DNA of 14,629 nucleotides, from positions 1-14,629 of the forward strand of contig JANWWX010000009.1 of the NCBI GenBank assembly GCA_025057195.1, given 5' to 3'. The position numbers were made by a program, and so were the translations under genes. Shown one piece after another: positions 1 to 7,556 of this stretch. Under the pieces are notes generated by a model, which saw only the letters and a list, made by a program, of their open reading frames with translations, was not told where the DNA came from and made no database searches. The DNA is from Leptospiraceae bacterium (GTDB lineage Bacteria > Spirochaetota > Leptospiria > Turneriellales > Turneriellaceae). Position 1 is the first letter of the stretch, and each line of letters starts with the position of its first letter.

Positions 1-721
1 AAAATTGCAGCCAGAAATCCGCACACTCTTTGATGCTATTTTCGGCCCTGTGGAGTTCTGGCAGAGTGCCGCAGTCGAACCACTGGCCGTGGTGGAGGAA
101 GGCAAACACCTTTTTTCCTGCCGCAATCATGCCCGTAAAACCCGTATAGACAATGCTGGAAGCTTCTTGTTTAAGAAAAGAAAAAAGTTCAGGCTGGAAA
201 ATTGCAATCCCGGCATAAATACAATTTCTGGAATGGTTTTTACCAAAAGTGCGGTTGATATCAATAATCCGGTGATCAGGTGCTATGGCCAGCGGTGCGA
301 TTTTTTCCGCCTCGGGGTGTGGGATGGCCACCAGGGTGAGATCGGCTGCATGCACACTGTGGAAATGAAAAAGTTGCTGAGGGTCAATATCGCAGACGAT
401 GTCGCCGTTGACGAGTAATGTGGGTGCATCGGCGAGGAAGTGCTCACACTTTTTTACACCCCCACCGGTATCGAGCAAGGTTTCCTCATGTGAAACATAA
501 AGCTGCCATGGCTGCTCGATACGCGCAAGCAAGTCGGTGATGCTGCGCGGGGCGTGGTGCACATTGATCGCCAGTTTTTTTACTTTTGCTTTGTAAAAAA
601 GGTTGAGCGCGTAAGCCAAAAGGGGATAGCCTGCCACTGGCAGTGCCGGTTTGGCCACATGTTGGGTCAGTGGGCCAAGCCGCGTGCCGCGCCCGGCAGC
701 CAAAAGAAAGCCATTGAGCAT
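1..721 (-). CDS. Sugar-1-phosphate nucleotidyltransferase, MurU-like (3' end outside window)
   Basis: About 240 residues are visible from an ATG at 721; no stop occurs before the window edge, so the C-terminus is missing. The N-terminus carries the nucleotidyltransferase signature LLAAGRGTRLGPLT followed by AKPALPVAG, which binds the nucleotide. Further in come LDTGGGV, the acidic LLVNGDIV motif expected to hold the metal, YAGIAIF, and GQWFDCGTLPEL near the end. This order matches MurNAc-1-phosphate uridylyltransferase (MurU) and related mannose-1-phosphate guanylyltransferases, cytoplasmic enzymes that make UDP- or GDP-activated sugars. LDTGGG and the WxDxGT stretch resemble MurU most, but the substrate cannot be fixed by eye. 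An in-frame TGA lies upstream of the ATG with no other ATG between, so the start is well bounded. The gene diverges from the response regulator at 818; its ribosome-binding site is weak. Confidence 0.85.
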   Translation of the reverse strand, partial: MLNGFLLAAGRGTRLGPLTQHVAKPALPVAGYPLLAYALNLFYKAKVKKLAINVHHAPRSITDLLARIEQPWQLYVSHEETLLDTGGGVKKCEHFLADAPTLLVNGDIVCDIDPQQLFHFHSVHAADLTLVAIPHPEAEKIAPLAIAPDHRIIDINRTFGKNHSRNCIYAGIAIFQPELFSFLKQEASSIVYTGFTGMIAAGKKVFAFLHHGQWFDCGTLPELHRAENSIKECADFWLQF

Positions 722-782
722 GACGCCGCGCCCAAAATTTGCATCACCGCGTCATGGGATTTTCCGCTGTGTCCCCAACTCG

Positions 783-803
783 ATCGGCAGTGCCGATTTT
801 TTT
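783..803 (+). terminator. Intrinsic-terminator-like hairpin in the leader of the response regulator gene
   Basis: Arms ATCGGC (783-788) and GCCGAT (792-797) flank a three-base loop AGT and are followed by an uninterrupted T run through 803. This has the shape of a Rho-independent terminator reading on the plus strand. No plus-strand gene ends upstream, since 1-721 is coded on the other strand, so it would sit in the leader of the gene at 818, directly before that gene's AGGGGG ribosome-binding site. It may be an attenuator, or it may stop antisense transcription entering from the left. The stem is only six pairs. Confidence 0.5.
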
Positions 804-817
804 AGGGGGTAGTTTTC

Positions 818-1225
818 ATGCCTGTCTATACCAATTTTCCGAATGGCGACAAGGTGTTATTGGCGGACGTGGCTGAGGAAGATGCTTTCAACTTAGCGTC
901 TTTTTTGGAAATGAGTGGTTTCGTGGTGCGGCATGCAACGACGGCAGAGGAGGCGATGGCACAATTCCTGAGCTTCACACCGGGGGTGGTTTTGGTCGAT
1001 ACCAGCCTGCCGGCCAAAAGCTGGCTCAACTTGATCCGAGAAATCCGCGACCACGAGTCGCGCCAAGATAGTGACTACCGCTGTGTCATCATCATCACAA
1101 CCGGTAAATTTAGTCCAGACTTAGCGCAAAAAGCACTCCGTGCCGGTGCGCATGAAGTCTTGAGCCGGCCGGTGGAACAGCAAAAACTGCTTGAGCGTAT
1201 TGCCGCCCACATGGCATTCCACTAA
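818..1225 (+). CDS. Single-domain response regulator (CheY-like receiver), divergent
   Basis: The 135-residue product is one receiver domain with no output domain. The expected phosphoacceptor is Asp61 in VVLVDTSLP, the strand-4 threonine is in IIITTG (94-95), and the fold's alternating strands and helices are recognisable. Two conserved positions are altered. The usual acidic pair after strand 1 is reduced to a single Asp in LLADV (residue 17), with further acids only at 20-22. The near-invariant lysine of the K-P motif is Arg117 in LSRP. These changes may weaken or alter phosphorylation. An AGGGGG ribosome-binding site at 805-809 supports the ATG. The stop is one base before the GTG start of the next gene, so the two are probably translationally coupled. 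No partner kinase is in the window. Confidence 0.85.
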   Translation: MPVYTNFPNGDKVLLADVAEEDAFNLASFLEMSGFVVRHATTAEEAMAQFLSFTPGVVLVDTSLPAKSWLNLIREIRDHESRQDSDYRCVIIITTGKFSPDLAQKALRAGAHEVLSRPVEQQKLLERIAAHMAFH

Positions 1226-1226
1226 G

Positions 1227-2228
1227 GTGTCGTCAAGGCGGTTAGGCTTAGCTTTCCTGCTTTGTGTCAATTTGTCCGCTGCAACACAAGAAGAAGTGCA
1301 TGCGCCAGATCCTTTGGGTTTAGTTTTTGCGACGCAGCCAGAAACGGCAAAAAAATTTCGCCGCTTTGAACGCGAGTTTACTTTAGATGCTTATTATTCA
1401 AGCTTCGGGCTAATCACCAACTTCACCAACGAACCGATTGCCAATCTTGGTGAGGAAAGTGAACTTCGGGTTTACCAACACCTCCTGTCCAAGCCCTTCT
1501 TGCCCCGGTTTGCTGTGCTGGAAACGAGTGTCTATCCCATACCAGTGGCGGGGGTACTTTTACGCGAGCGCGCCAACGAGTTTTACCAGCGCGGCCAAAT
1601 CGGTGGAGAAATGTTTAATATTTTCCGGGCAGCGACACGGGGCTTTCAAGAGCCCTACGCGCTTTCACTTTTTTTGGGCAACGTGGTGCGCTACCAGCCG
1701 CTGGCCCGCACTGAAGAGGAACGGCGGCAAAATCGGGCCTCAGGACTCAAAAGCTCGATAGGCTACAGTGGGTATCTCATCAGCGCGGGAACACACCATA
1801 TCAAAGACAACGAACTTTTTCCCGACAACTGGCTCGAACTGGAACTCAAATTCAAAGGTGACCAGATTTTCACGCTGCAAAAACTGCAGTGGAACTACAA
1901 AATCGGTGTCAAACTGCACGACAACCCACATATCTCTGATGTGCTGGTAATTGCCATCCAGCGCAACCGGCTCGACTATACCGCAGATGCCTGGTCGTTT
2001 TTGGCCAATAGCGGGTTTGAATACCGCATGGATTTCCGTCTCGGCAATTTTAGCCCAGCACGCATCTATTTTGAGGTGAACAAAAAGTGGCCGATGAAAA
2101 ACTTTGCTGCGCTAATCCTCGCCGTTGGTTTCACCTGGGAGTCGGAAAGCCTCTATTCAGGGCCACTCGACAATTACCCAGGTGGCGAGCACTTCCAGAT
2201 CCTACTGCGCCCCAATTTGGAGTTTTAG
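1227..2228 (+). CDS. Putative outer-membrane beta-barrel protein, unknown function
   Basis: I do not recognise the family. With the GTG at 1227 the product is 333 residues and begins with a plausible Sec signal peptide: MSSRR, then the hydrophobic LGLAFLLCVNLSA, with cleavage near SAATQ. The mature part has no long hydrophobic helix but many short alternating, aromatic-rich segments (for example LDAYYSSFGL, LKLQWNYKIGV-like stretches and FAALILAVGFTW). It ends in LLRPNLEF with a terminal phenylalanine, the usual C-terminal signature of outer-membrane barrels. An in-frame TTG at 1191 would add 12 residues overlapping the regulator gene; I prefer GTG because it places the positive residues right at the start of the signal. 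There is no clear ribosome-binding site, fitting coupling to the upstream gene. The barrel assignment is inference. Confidence 0.72.
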   Translation: MSSRRLGLAFLLCVNLSAATQEEVHAPDPLGLVFATQPETAKKFRRFEREFTLDAYYSSFGLITNFTNEPIANLGEESELRVYQHLLSKPFLPRFAVLETSVYPIPVAGVLLRERANEFYQRGQIGGEMFNIFRAATRGFQEPYALSLFLGNVVRYQPLARTEEERRQNRASGLKSSIGYSGYLISAGTHHIKDNELFPDNWLELELKFKGDQIFTLQKLQWNYKIGVKLHDNPHISDVLVIAIQRNRLDYTADAWSFLANSGFEYRMDFRLGNFSPARIYFEVNKKWPMKNFAALILAVGFTWESESLYSGPLDNYPGGEHFQILLRPNLEF

Positions 2229-2285
2229 CAAGCACAGCAATTTACAGTCCATAGCACAATTCCTAACATAGCCCCAAGGAACATC

Positions 2286-3122
2286 ATGCCACTCGATCAA
2301 GACTACGAAAAAGCGAAAAACGATATTGAAAAATTGCGGCGCGAGCAAGGCTACATGCCAGTTTCAGCCCACCTGGACGAGCTACGCGCACGGATTTTGC
2401 GGTCGTTAGGCTGGATCGCTTTTTTTGCTACCTTGAGCCTGATTTTTTATAGCCAAGTTTGGCGCTTCATCATGGGTCCGGTCGGCGAGCTCATTTTGAA
2501 AGCGCGCGCACCGGGAATGCCGGCGGTCAAACTGATGACCACCCGCCTGGGTGACAACTTCGTCATCGAATTTAAGATCCTTCTTTTAGCGGGGTTTATC
2601 CTGGCTTTTCCGTTGGTGCTGCGCGAGCTGTGGGCTTTCGTCACACCGGCGCTATCGGCAAGGCTGCGGCAGCGCGGCAGTGCGATCCTACTCGCCTCGG
2701 TGTTGCTCTTTTGGGGCGGGGTGGTTTTTGCACGCCTCATCACTTGGAAAACAGTTACCGAATTCTTGGTCTTCCAGTGGTTGCCGCCAGAGCTTGAGAT
2801 CGCACCGGGGGAAAAAATCCGCCCGGAGATCTATCTTTCGGTGGCAGACTATCTCTCATTTTTTACCGGTTTTCACCTGGCCTTTGGCCTGAGTTTCCAA
2901 CTGCCCGTCGTGGCAGTGGTGTTGGGCTCTTTGGGGATTTTATCGAGTGCCTTTTTCTGGCGCTATTGGCGCCACGCGGTGGTGTTGCTATGCATTTTTT
3001 CGATCATTGTGATGCCACCGGATGTGGTAGCCATGTTGGCGCTAATGCTGCCACTGGTGGGGCTTTATTTTTTATCCGGGCTTTTGGTCATGCTGATCGA
3101 ACGGCGTCAGCTACCTCGCTGA
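2286..3122 (+). CDS. tatC: Sec-independent protein translocase subunit TatC
   Basis: TatC is the inner-membrane receptor of the twin-arginine pathway and binds the RR signal of folded exported proteins. The 278-residue product has the N-terminal HLDELRARI motif (29-37, Glu32 expected in the signal-binding site), LRELWAFVTPAL (112-123) after the second hydrophobic segment, the long loop before FHLAFGLSFQLPVV, and MPPDVVAM (243-250) in the penultimate region. About six membrane segments can be drawn, as usual. There are roughly 25 extra charged residues before the HLDELR motif, likely a short cytoplasmic helix. AAGGAA lies before the ATG. A 57-base gap separates it from the upstream gene on the same strand. 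No TatA or TatB gene is in the window. Its last 16 bases overlap the end of ppk1 on the opposite strand. Confidence 0.93.
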   Translation: MPLDQDYEKAKNDIEKLRREQGYMPVSAHLDELRARILRSLGWIAFFATLSLIFYSQVWRFIMGPVGELILKARAPGMPAVKLMTTRLGDNFVIEFKILLLAGFILAFPLVLRELWAFVTPALSARLRQRGSAILLASVLLFWGGVVFARLITWKTVTEFLVFQWLPPELEIAPGEKIRPEIYLSVADYLSFFTGFHLAFGLSFQLPVVAVVLGSLGILSSAFFWRYWRHAVVLLCIFSIIVMPPDVVAMLALMLPLVGLYFLSGLLVMLIERRQLPR

Positions 3123-5287
3123 GATTTTTTAGCCTTGTTGCGCTGTGGGCTGGGCTGTTCTTCTGCACTAGAGCGTGTCTCCTGGATGAAAGAGCGTTGC
3201 ACGTTCAGCCCTTCTTTATTAGGGTCACGCAACCGGCGGTAGTTGCCATCGGGTAAAAGGATTCGCGCGGAGTCAGTGTCCTCAAGATAGCGTGGCAAGA
3301 TCTGCTGCAGGATCGTCTGCCGGATCTTTTCATCTTCGATCGGGAAAGCAATTTCAACCCTGCGGATAAAATTGCGCGGCATCCAGTCGGCACTCATCAA
3401 ATAGACTTTAGGATGCCCGCCATTGTTTGCCACCAGGATGCGGCTATGCTCGAGCAGTCGCCCAACGATACTGCGCACACGGATATTCTCTGAAATCCCA
3501 GGAATGCCAGGGCGTAGGCAGCAGATGCCACGGACAATCAGGTCGATCTCGACCCCGGCCTGCGAGGCAAGGTATAGTTCATCAATGACTTCTGGGTCCA
3601 CCAGCGCATTCATTTTAGCAATCAGCCGTCCTTTTTTTCCCGCCTGCGCGAATTCTTTTTCTTTGCGGATGAGGCTGATGACAAGCCCCTTGAGCGTTCC
3701 CGGTGAGGTCGCCAATTTCTGCATTGCCGGCAGTTCCGAGTAGCCGGTGATCGAGTTAAAAAGGTGGGTGGCATCCTGCGCAATCTCTTTGTCCACAGTG
3801 ATCAGGCTAAGATCGGTATAAAGGCGTGCGGTCGTGGAGTTGTAGTTACCTGTGGACATGTGCACGTAGCGCACAATTTTATTCGACTCTTTTCGCACAA
3901 TCAATGCCACCTTGCAATGGGTCTTATAGCCGATCAGGCCATAGACCACATGCACGCCTTCCTCTTCCATGCGCTTTGCCCATTGGATGTTCGTTTCCTC
4001 GTCGAAGCGGGCGCGCAGCTCAACGAGCGCAGTCACCTGTTTACCATTGCGGGCAGCACGCATCAGCGCATCGACAATGCGCGAGCGGGTACCAGTGCGA
4101 TAAAGAGTGATCTTGATGCCGAGCACAGTGGGATCTTCCGATGCCGCCTCGAGCAGATCCTCTACCAGCGCAAACGAGTGGAATGGGTGGTGCAGTAGCA
4201 CGTCCTGTTGGCGGATGTGCGCAAAAAGTTCCTCTGGGCTGTCGTATTTTACCGGCGAAATGGGAGTAAATGGCTTGAAGCTTTCTGGCGCAAGCAGCGG
4301 ATCGTCGAGCAGTGCCTTGTAGGAATTGAGCGGCAGACGGCCGCTGATCGCATAGACATCGTTGCGCTCGAGATCCAATGCCTGCACCAGGCGGGACAAG
4401 ATACTTTCGGGTATGTTATGCCGCACTTCCAGCCGCACCGCTGCCCCTTTCTCGCGCCGGCGCAACTCCAGTTGGATCACCTGCATCAGGCTTTCGCCTT
4501 CGTCCTCTTCAATCACCAGGTCAGAGTCACGGGTCAGTCGGAAAGGATGGATTTCGGAAATCTCGAAGCCCTTGAACAGACGGTGCGAGAACATGCGGAT
4601 GATGTCCTCAAGCAAAATATAGCGCCGCTCTTTGTCTGACTCGGTCAGCAAAAACAGGCGTGGCAGGAGTGAGGGGATCTGCACCACAGCAAAATAGTCT
4701 TGCAGCTCACGCCCTTTCCGGCGCAGCAGAACAGCCAAATTCACGCTGCGGTTGGCCAGCCGCGGGAACGGATGGCCGATATCGACTGCCAGTGGTGTCA
4801 AGATGGGGAAAATTTCGCTGTCGAAATAGCGCCGGGCTTTGGCGGTTTCTTCTGCATCAAGGTCTGCCGGCGAAACAATTGAGACACCACGCTTGCGGAA
4901 AAGTGGCAAAAGCTGGTTGTCGAGCAAGTCGTAGGCGGTTTTGTAATATTCAGAGACCACGGTGTTGATCTGGCGCAGTACCTCGTGCACCTGCATGCCG
5001 TCGGCATTTTCGTCGTCGATTTCGTTAAAGAATTTCTGCTTGAGCCCGGCGACCCGCACCATGAAAAACTCGTCCAGGTTGCTTTCGGTGATCAAAAGAA
5101 ACCGCAGGCGCTCCAAAAGGGGGTTTTTTTCATCGAGTGCCTCCTCGAGCACGCGCTCGTTGAATTTGAGCCATGACAATTCGCGGTTGATGTAATTTTC
5201 TGGTGCAAAAAGCGGGCGGTGCGGCATTGCCGGTGTCCGGCTGCGCTGCACTTGGCGTGGTTTGGTGTTGACATCTCTTTTAGTCAT
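3107..5287 (-). CDS. ppk1: Polyphosphate kinase 1
   Basis: PPK1 reversibly builds inorganic polyphosphate from the gamma phosphate of ATP. The 726-residue product is full family length. The N-terminal domain starts at YINRELSWLKFNERVLEEA (32-50), followed by ESNLDEFFMVRV (68-79). The catalytic half contains HPFHSFALVEDLL (367-379), GIKITLYRTG (390-399), and THCKV with His457, corresponding to the phosphorylated histidine, then STGNYNSTTARLYTDLSL (478-495). EHSRI (His614) and the MSADWMPRNFIRRVE stretch (631-645) follow. The final 40 residues are a basic, low-complexity tail. GGGAGC before the ATG is an acceptable ribosome-binding site. It is a single gene with 228 bases of divergent spacer upstream; no Pho box or other operator could be identified there. 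Confidence 0.96.
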   Translation of the reverse strand: MTKRDVNTKPRQVQRSRTPAMPHRPLFAPENYINRELSWLKFNERVLEEALDEKNPLLERLRFLLITESNLDEFFMVRVAGLKQKFFNEIDDENADGMQVHEVLRQINTVVSEYYKTAYDLLDNQLLPLFRKRGVSIVSPADLDAEETAKARRYFDSEIFPILTPLAVDIGHPFPRLANRSVNLAVLLRRKGRELQDYFAVVQIPSLLPRLFLLTESDKERRYILLEDIIRMFSHRLFKGFEISEIHPFRLTRDSDLVIEEDEGESLMQVIQLELRRREKGAAVRLEVRHNIPESILSRLVQALDLERNDVYAISGRLPLNSYKALLDDPLLAPESFKPFTPISPVKYDSPEELFAHIRQQDVLLHHPFHSFALVEDLLEAASEDPTVLGIKITLYRTGTRSRIVDALMRAARNGKQVTALVELRARFDEETNIQWAKRMEEEGVHVVYGLIGYKTHCKVALIVRKESNKIVRYVHMSTGNYNSTTARLYTDLSLITVDKEIAQDATHLFNSITGYSELPAMQKLATSPGTLKGLVISLIRKEKEFAQAGKKGRLIAKMNALVDPEVIDELYLASQAGVEIDLIVRGICCLRPGIPGISENIRVRSIVGRLLEHSRILVANNGGHPKVYLMSADWMPRNFIRRVEIAFPIEDEKIRQTILQQILPRYLEDTDSARILLPDGNYRRLRDPNKEGLNVQRSFIQETRSSAEEQPSPQRNKAKKSQRGS

Positions 5288-5424
5288 CCTTGCTCCCTGC
5301 TTTTGCCCATGGAGTGTGTGGGCACCTCTCCCGGCAGCTTAACATTTTGTTTGCCACCGAAATTTCATGCCACTGCGCGCTGTCGAGTAAAACCGTAAAC
5401 ACCATACTGGTTTTGCGTTTTTTC

Positions 5425-5453
5425 TGGACAGGGACACACCCTTTTTGTATTAT
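5425..5453 (+). promoter_or_regulatory. Sigma-70-like promoter for the small gene at 5516
   Basis: TGGACA (5425-5430) and TATTAT (5448-5453) are separated by exactly 17 bases, each matching five of six positions of the vegetative consensus. Transcription would begin near 5460, giving a leader of roughly 55 bases. This supports the small downstream reading frame being expressed. Assigned by eye. Confidence 0.55.
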
Positions 5454-5500
5454 GTCACATGTAGGCTGGTCCGGGCCTGCAGGTGTTTTAGGGATTTGCC

Positions 5501-5514
5501 GTCTCTGCGGAGAC
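5501..5514 (+). promoter_or_regulatory. Hairpin covering the ribosome-binding site of the small gene
   Basis: GTCTC (5501-5505) and GAGAC (5510-5514) form a five-pair stem with loop TGCG, ending one base before the ATG at 5516. The only Shine-Dalgarno-like sequence, GGAG (5509-5512), lies mostly inside the stem. If it folds in the mRNA it would hide the ribosome-binding site. A second short hairpin, CACGGT/ACCGTG (5545-5560), lies just inside the coding region. Confidence 0.4.
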
Positions 5515-5515
5515 T

Positions 5516-5770
5516 ATGAAAACACTCGCATTAGAAAATCGGCACACGGTACCCACCGTGGCGGGCAGTGAGCAGAGCACAGCCCGAAAATTCCAAAGAC
5601 AACCTATTGCAATACGGGCAAAGGTGGCGCCAAAAGCCACAGACAAAGGTCCCAGCTTCCGCGAAATCCTGGAGCGGAAATTGGGAGTTCCGCTGGCACA
5701 GCGCCAGGACATAGCACCAGGCGCTGAGGAGCAGCGCACCACTCAATTTTTAGCCGGATACTGGGCATAG
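5516..5770 (+). CDS. Small hypothetical protein, 84 residues
   Basis: I do not recognise this protein. It is basic and hydrophilic, with no signal peptide or membrane segment. Its first half is rich in Thr, Ala, Arg and Gln and looks disordered. Its middle contains a likely short helix, SFREILERKLGVPL, and the end is AGYWA. Support for its being real comes from context: a well-spaced promoter at 5425-5453, GGAG just before the ATG, and placement in the only space between ppk1 and the operon to the right. Its last 28 bases overlap, tail to tail, the membrane protein gene on the minus strand, inside a perfect inverted repeat. Overlapping frames on the minus strand here are of similar length, so coding status is not certain. 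Confidence 0.5.
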   Translation: MKTLALENRHTVPTVAGSEQSTARKFQRQPIAIRAKVAPKATDKGPSFREILERKLGVPLAQRQDIAPGAEEQRTTQFLAGYWA

Positions 5771-6288
5771 CATACTATGCCCAGTATCCCTGAAGTTACC
5801 CAGCCTGCCAAAATCCCCAAAAAGCTATAAAAGCCCCAGCTGAATACGGCCTCGCGGGCAGGACTGATACGCTGTGGGAAAACCGCGTTGAGCAATGCGA
5901 AAAAAAGCACAAACACAACTCCAGCAATACGGTAAAACCTAGCTTTAGGCAGCTGCCTCGGCCGCGAAGGGAACAGGTGTGAAAAAAGTGGCAACAGGGC
6001 GATGAGGCAACCTAAACTGATGAGCAATGAATCGCCGCTGCTGATGCCGTGGTGGCGCAGTGCATTATCGCTAAACCGGATGGCATAGCCACGCCATGGC
6101 ACAAATGCCAGGATGAGCAAAAGAGGACTTAAAGCAGCAAAAGTTTGTTCGGCAAGTGGCAGCGCGCGCAGGCGTTGCCAACGTCCGTGGAGAAAACGCC
6201 ACCACTGGTTTAAAATTTCATATCCCACTTCACCATAGAGCACAAAATAGCCTGTCAGGAAGGCGATGAATTTTTTGAAAAAATCCAT
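5743..6288 (-). CDS. Small multi-spanning membrane protein, unknown function
   Basis: The 181-residue product is hydrophobic, with four likely membrane segments at about residues 50-68, 87-106, 119-137 and 149-174, preceded by an amphipathic, aromatic-rich N-terminus (MDFFKKFIAFLTGYF). Loops are basic (for example HGRWQRLRAL and FPSRPRQLPKARFYR). I recognise no family motif or catalytic residues. The ATG lies nine bases after the stop of the acyl-CoA dehydrogenase gene, so it is almost certainly the last gene of the mltG operon and depends on that transcript. It has only a weak AGG before its start, consistent with coupling. Its 3' end overlaps the small plus-strand gene and contains the left arm of the inverted repeat. 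Confidence 0.75.
   Translation of the reverse strand: MDFFKKFIAFLTGYFVLYGEVGYEILNQWWRFLHGRWQRLRALPLAEQTFAALSPLLLILAFVPWRGYAIRFSDNALRHHGISSGDSLLISLGCLIALLPLFSHLFPSRPRQLPKARFYRIAGVVFVLFFALLNAVFPQRISPAREAVFSWGFYSFLGILAGWVTSGILGIVCYAQYPAKN
5756..5789. repeat. Perfect 15-bp inverted repeat at a convergent gene junction
   Basis: GGATACTGGGCATAG (5756-5770) is followed by a four-base spacer CATA and its exact reverse complement (5775-5789). It lies across the overlapping 3' ends of the genes at 5516 and 5743, coding GYWA-stop on the plus strand and YAQYP on the minus strand. The position suggests a bidirectional terminator, but no T run follows it in either direction, so it could instead be a protein-binding site or an mRNA-end-stabilising hairpin. 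Confidence 0.75.
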
Positions 6289-6297
6289 CGCCTGCTT

Positions 6298-7497
6298 TTA
6301 CTTCAGCTGGCTTGCGTCCTTAATTACATAAGCACCGATTTCGTTCTTTTGGATTTGGCTGGTGCCCTCGTAGATGGTGAGTATCTTGGCATCGCGGTAC
6401 ATTTTTTCAATGGGATAATCCTTGGTGAAGCCATAGCCACCGTGGAGTTGCAAGGCGTTGTTACATACCTCAACCGCTGTTTCTGAGGCAAAAAGCTTTG
6501 CCATTGCTGAGTAGCGGGCTGCCTCCGGATGGCCGGCAATTGAGTATTTAGCCGCTCGGTATGCCAAGAGCCGTGCCGCTTCAATCTTGGTCGCCATATC
6601 GGCCAGCATGTGCTGCACCGCCTGGAAGGTGATGATGTTTTTGCCAAACTGCACACGCTGCCGGGCATATTTGACCGCCTCTTTATAGGCGCCAGTGGCC
6701 AGGCCAGTGGCCATCGTCGCAATAAATGGCCGTGACGACACCAGCGTTTTGAAGGCATGGATGAACCCCACGTTGGGCTTAAGCCCAACCAAGTTTTCTT
6801 CCGGCACCTCAACATCCTCCAAAATGACCTGGCGTGTGTGCGAGCAGCGGATCCCCATTTTGTTTTCGAGTTTGCCAAAAGACAGTCCTTTCATCCCCTT
6901 TTCGACAATGAAGCAGGAGATCCCACGCGGACCCTTATTTTTGTCGGTGAGGGCAAAGACCGTGTAGATGTCGGCGACACCGGCATTGGTGATCCACTGC
7001 TTGGTGCCGTTGAGGATATAACGGTCGCCTTTTTTGACCGCGATGGTCGAGAGATTCGGCACGTCCGAGCCGGCATTGGGTTCGGTCAGGGCGAATGCGG
7101 CAATTTTCTCGCCTCGGGCAAGGGGCGGGATGTATTTCTGCTTTTGTTCCTCGGTGCCACCGTGTTCAATCGGCAATGCGCCCAGTTTGATTGCCCCAAC
7201 GCTGGTGGCAACCCCGAGGCAGTATTCGCTGATGACTTCGATCGCAAGTACGGTCAAAAAGGGAGATAGCCCTAAGCCGCCATACTTTTCCTCAAACATT
7301 ACCCCAAATAGGCCAGCCTCTGAAAACTTTTTGAAAATCTCGTGCGGGAACTCCTCGTGTTCGTCCATGTGCGCACGGCGCGGCACAATCTCGTTGCGGC
7401 AGATTTCGTGCGCCATCTCGAGCATTTCCTGCATCTCGTCGGTGATGGTGAAGTCGAGCAGTCCTTCGTACTTTGAAGTGTTTAATCCTTGGGTCAT
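6298..7497 (-). CDS. Acyl-CoA dehydrogenase, FAD-dependent
   Basis: This cytoplasmic flavoenzyme family oxidises acyl-CoA to 2-enoyl-CoA and passes electrons to electron-transfer flavoprotein. The 399-residue product has the usual length. Visible are FALTEPNAGSD (135-145), KQWITNAG (166-173), the RQRVQFGKNIITFQAVQH region (279-296), LHGGYGFTKDYPIEKMYRDA (351-370) and IYEGTSQIQ with Glu377, the expected catalytic base. Glutamate at that place is typical of short-, medium- and short/branched-chain enzymes; SSRPFIA (254-260) resembles the medium-chain type. Chain-length preference cannot be read from this. The ATG at 7497 is chosen because a strong GGAGG precedes it by five bases; a longer frame to 7545 lacks this. 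It follows mltG with a 59-base gap and precedes the membrane protein gene by nine. No ETF or other beta-oxidation gene is present. Confidence 0.93.
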   Translation of the reverse strand: MTQGLNTSKYEGLLDFTITDEMQEMLEMAHEICRNEIVPRRAHMDEHEEFPHEIFKKFSEAGLFGVMFEEKYGGLGLSPFLTVLAIEVISEYCLGVATSVGAIKLGALPIEHGGTEEQKQKYIPPLARGEKIAAFALTEPNAGSDVPNLSTIAVKKGDRYILNGTKQWITNAGVADIYTVFALTDKNKGPRGISCFIVEKGMKGLSFGKLENKMGIRCSHTRQVILEDVEVPEENLVGLKPNVGFIHAFKTLVSSRPFIATMATGLATGAYKEAVKYARQRVQFGKNIITFQAVQHMLADMATKIEAARLLAYRAAKYSIAGHPEAARYSAMAKLFASETAVEVCNNALQLHGGYGFTKDYPIEKMYRDAKILTIYEGTSQIQKNEIGAYVIKDASQLK

Positions 7498-7502
7498 GGT
7501 TA

Positions 7503-7507
7503 CCTCC
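7503..7507 (-). promoter_or_regulatory. Ribosome-binding site fixing the acyl-CoA dehydrogenase start
   Basis: GGAGG on the minus strand, five bases before the ATG at 7497. It is the best ribosome-binding site in the window and decides against the 16-residue longer alternative start at 7545. Confidence 0.8.
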
Positions 7508-7556
7508 GTGGCAGAATAGATTGTGGGTATGTCCGGACAAGCCAATTAGGGCCCAA

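Noticed and set aside
5..418. Plus-strand open frame of 137 residues
   Set aside because: It lies opposite the nucleotidyltransferase gene, whose motifs are unmistakable on the minus strand; it has no recognisable domain or ribosome-binding site.
3423..4639. Several plus-strand frames up to 144 residues
   Set aside because: They are antisense shadows of ppk1, rich in Arg, Ser and His without domain features.
5290..5571. Plus-strand frame of 93 residues after ppk1
   Set aside because: It spans the promoter region at 5425-5453 and overlaps the small gene in another frame; it looks like noncoding translation.
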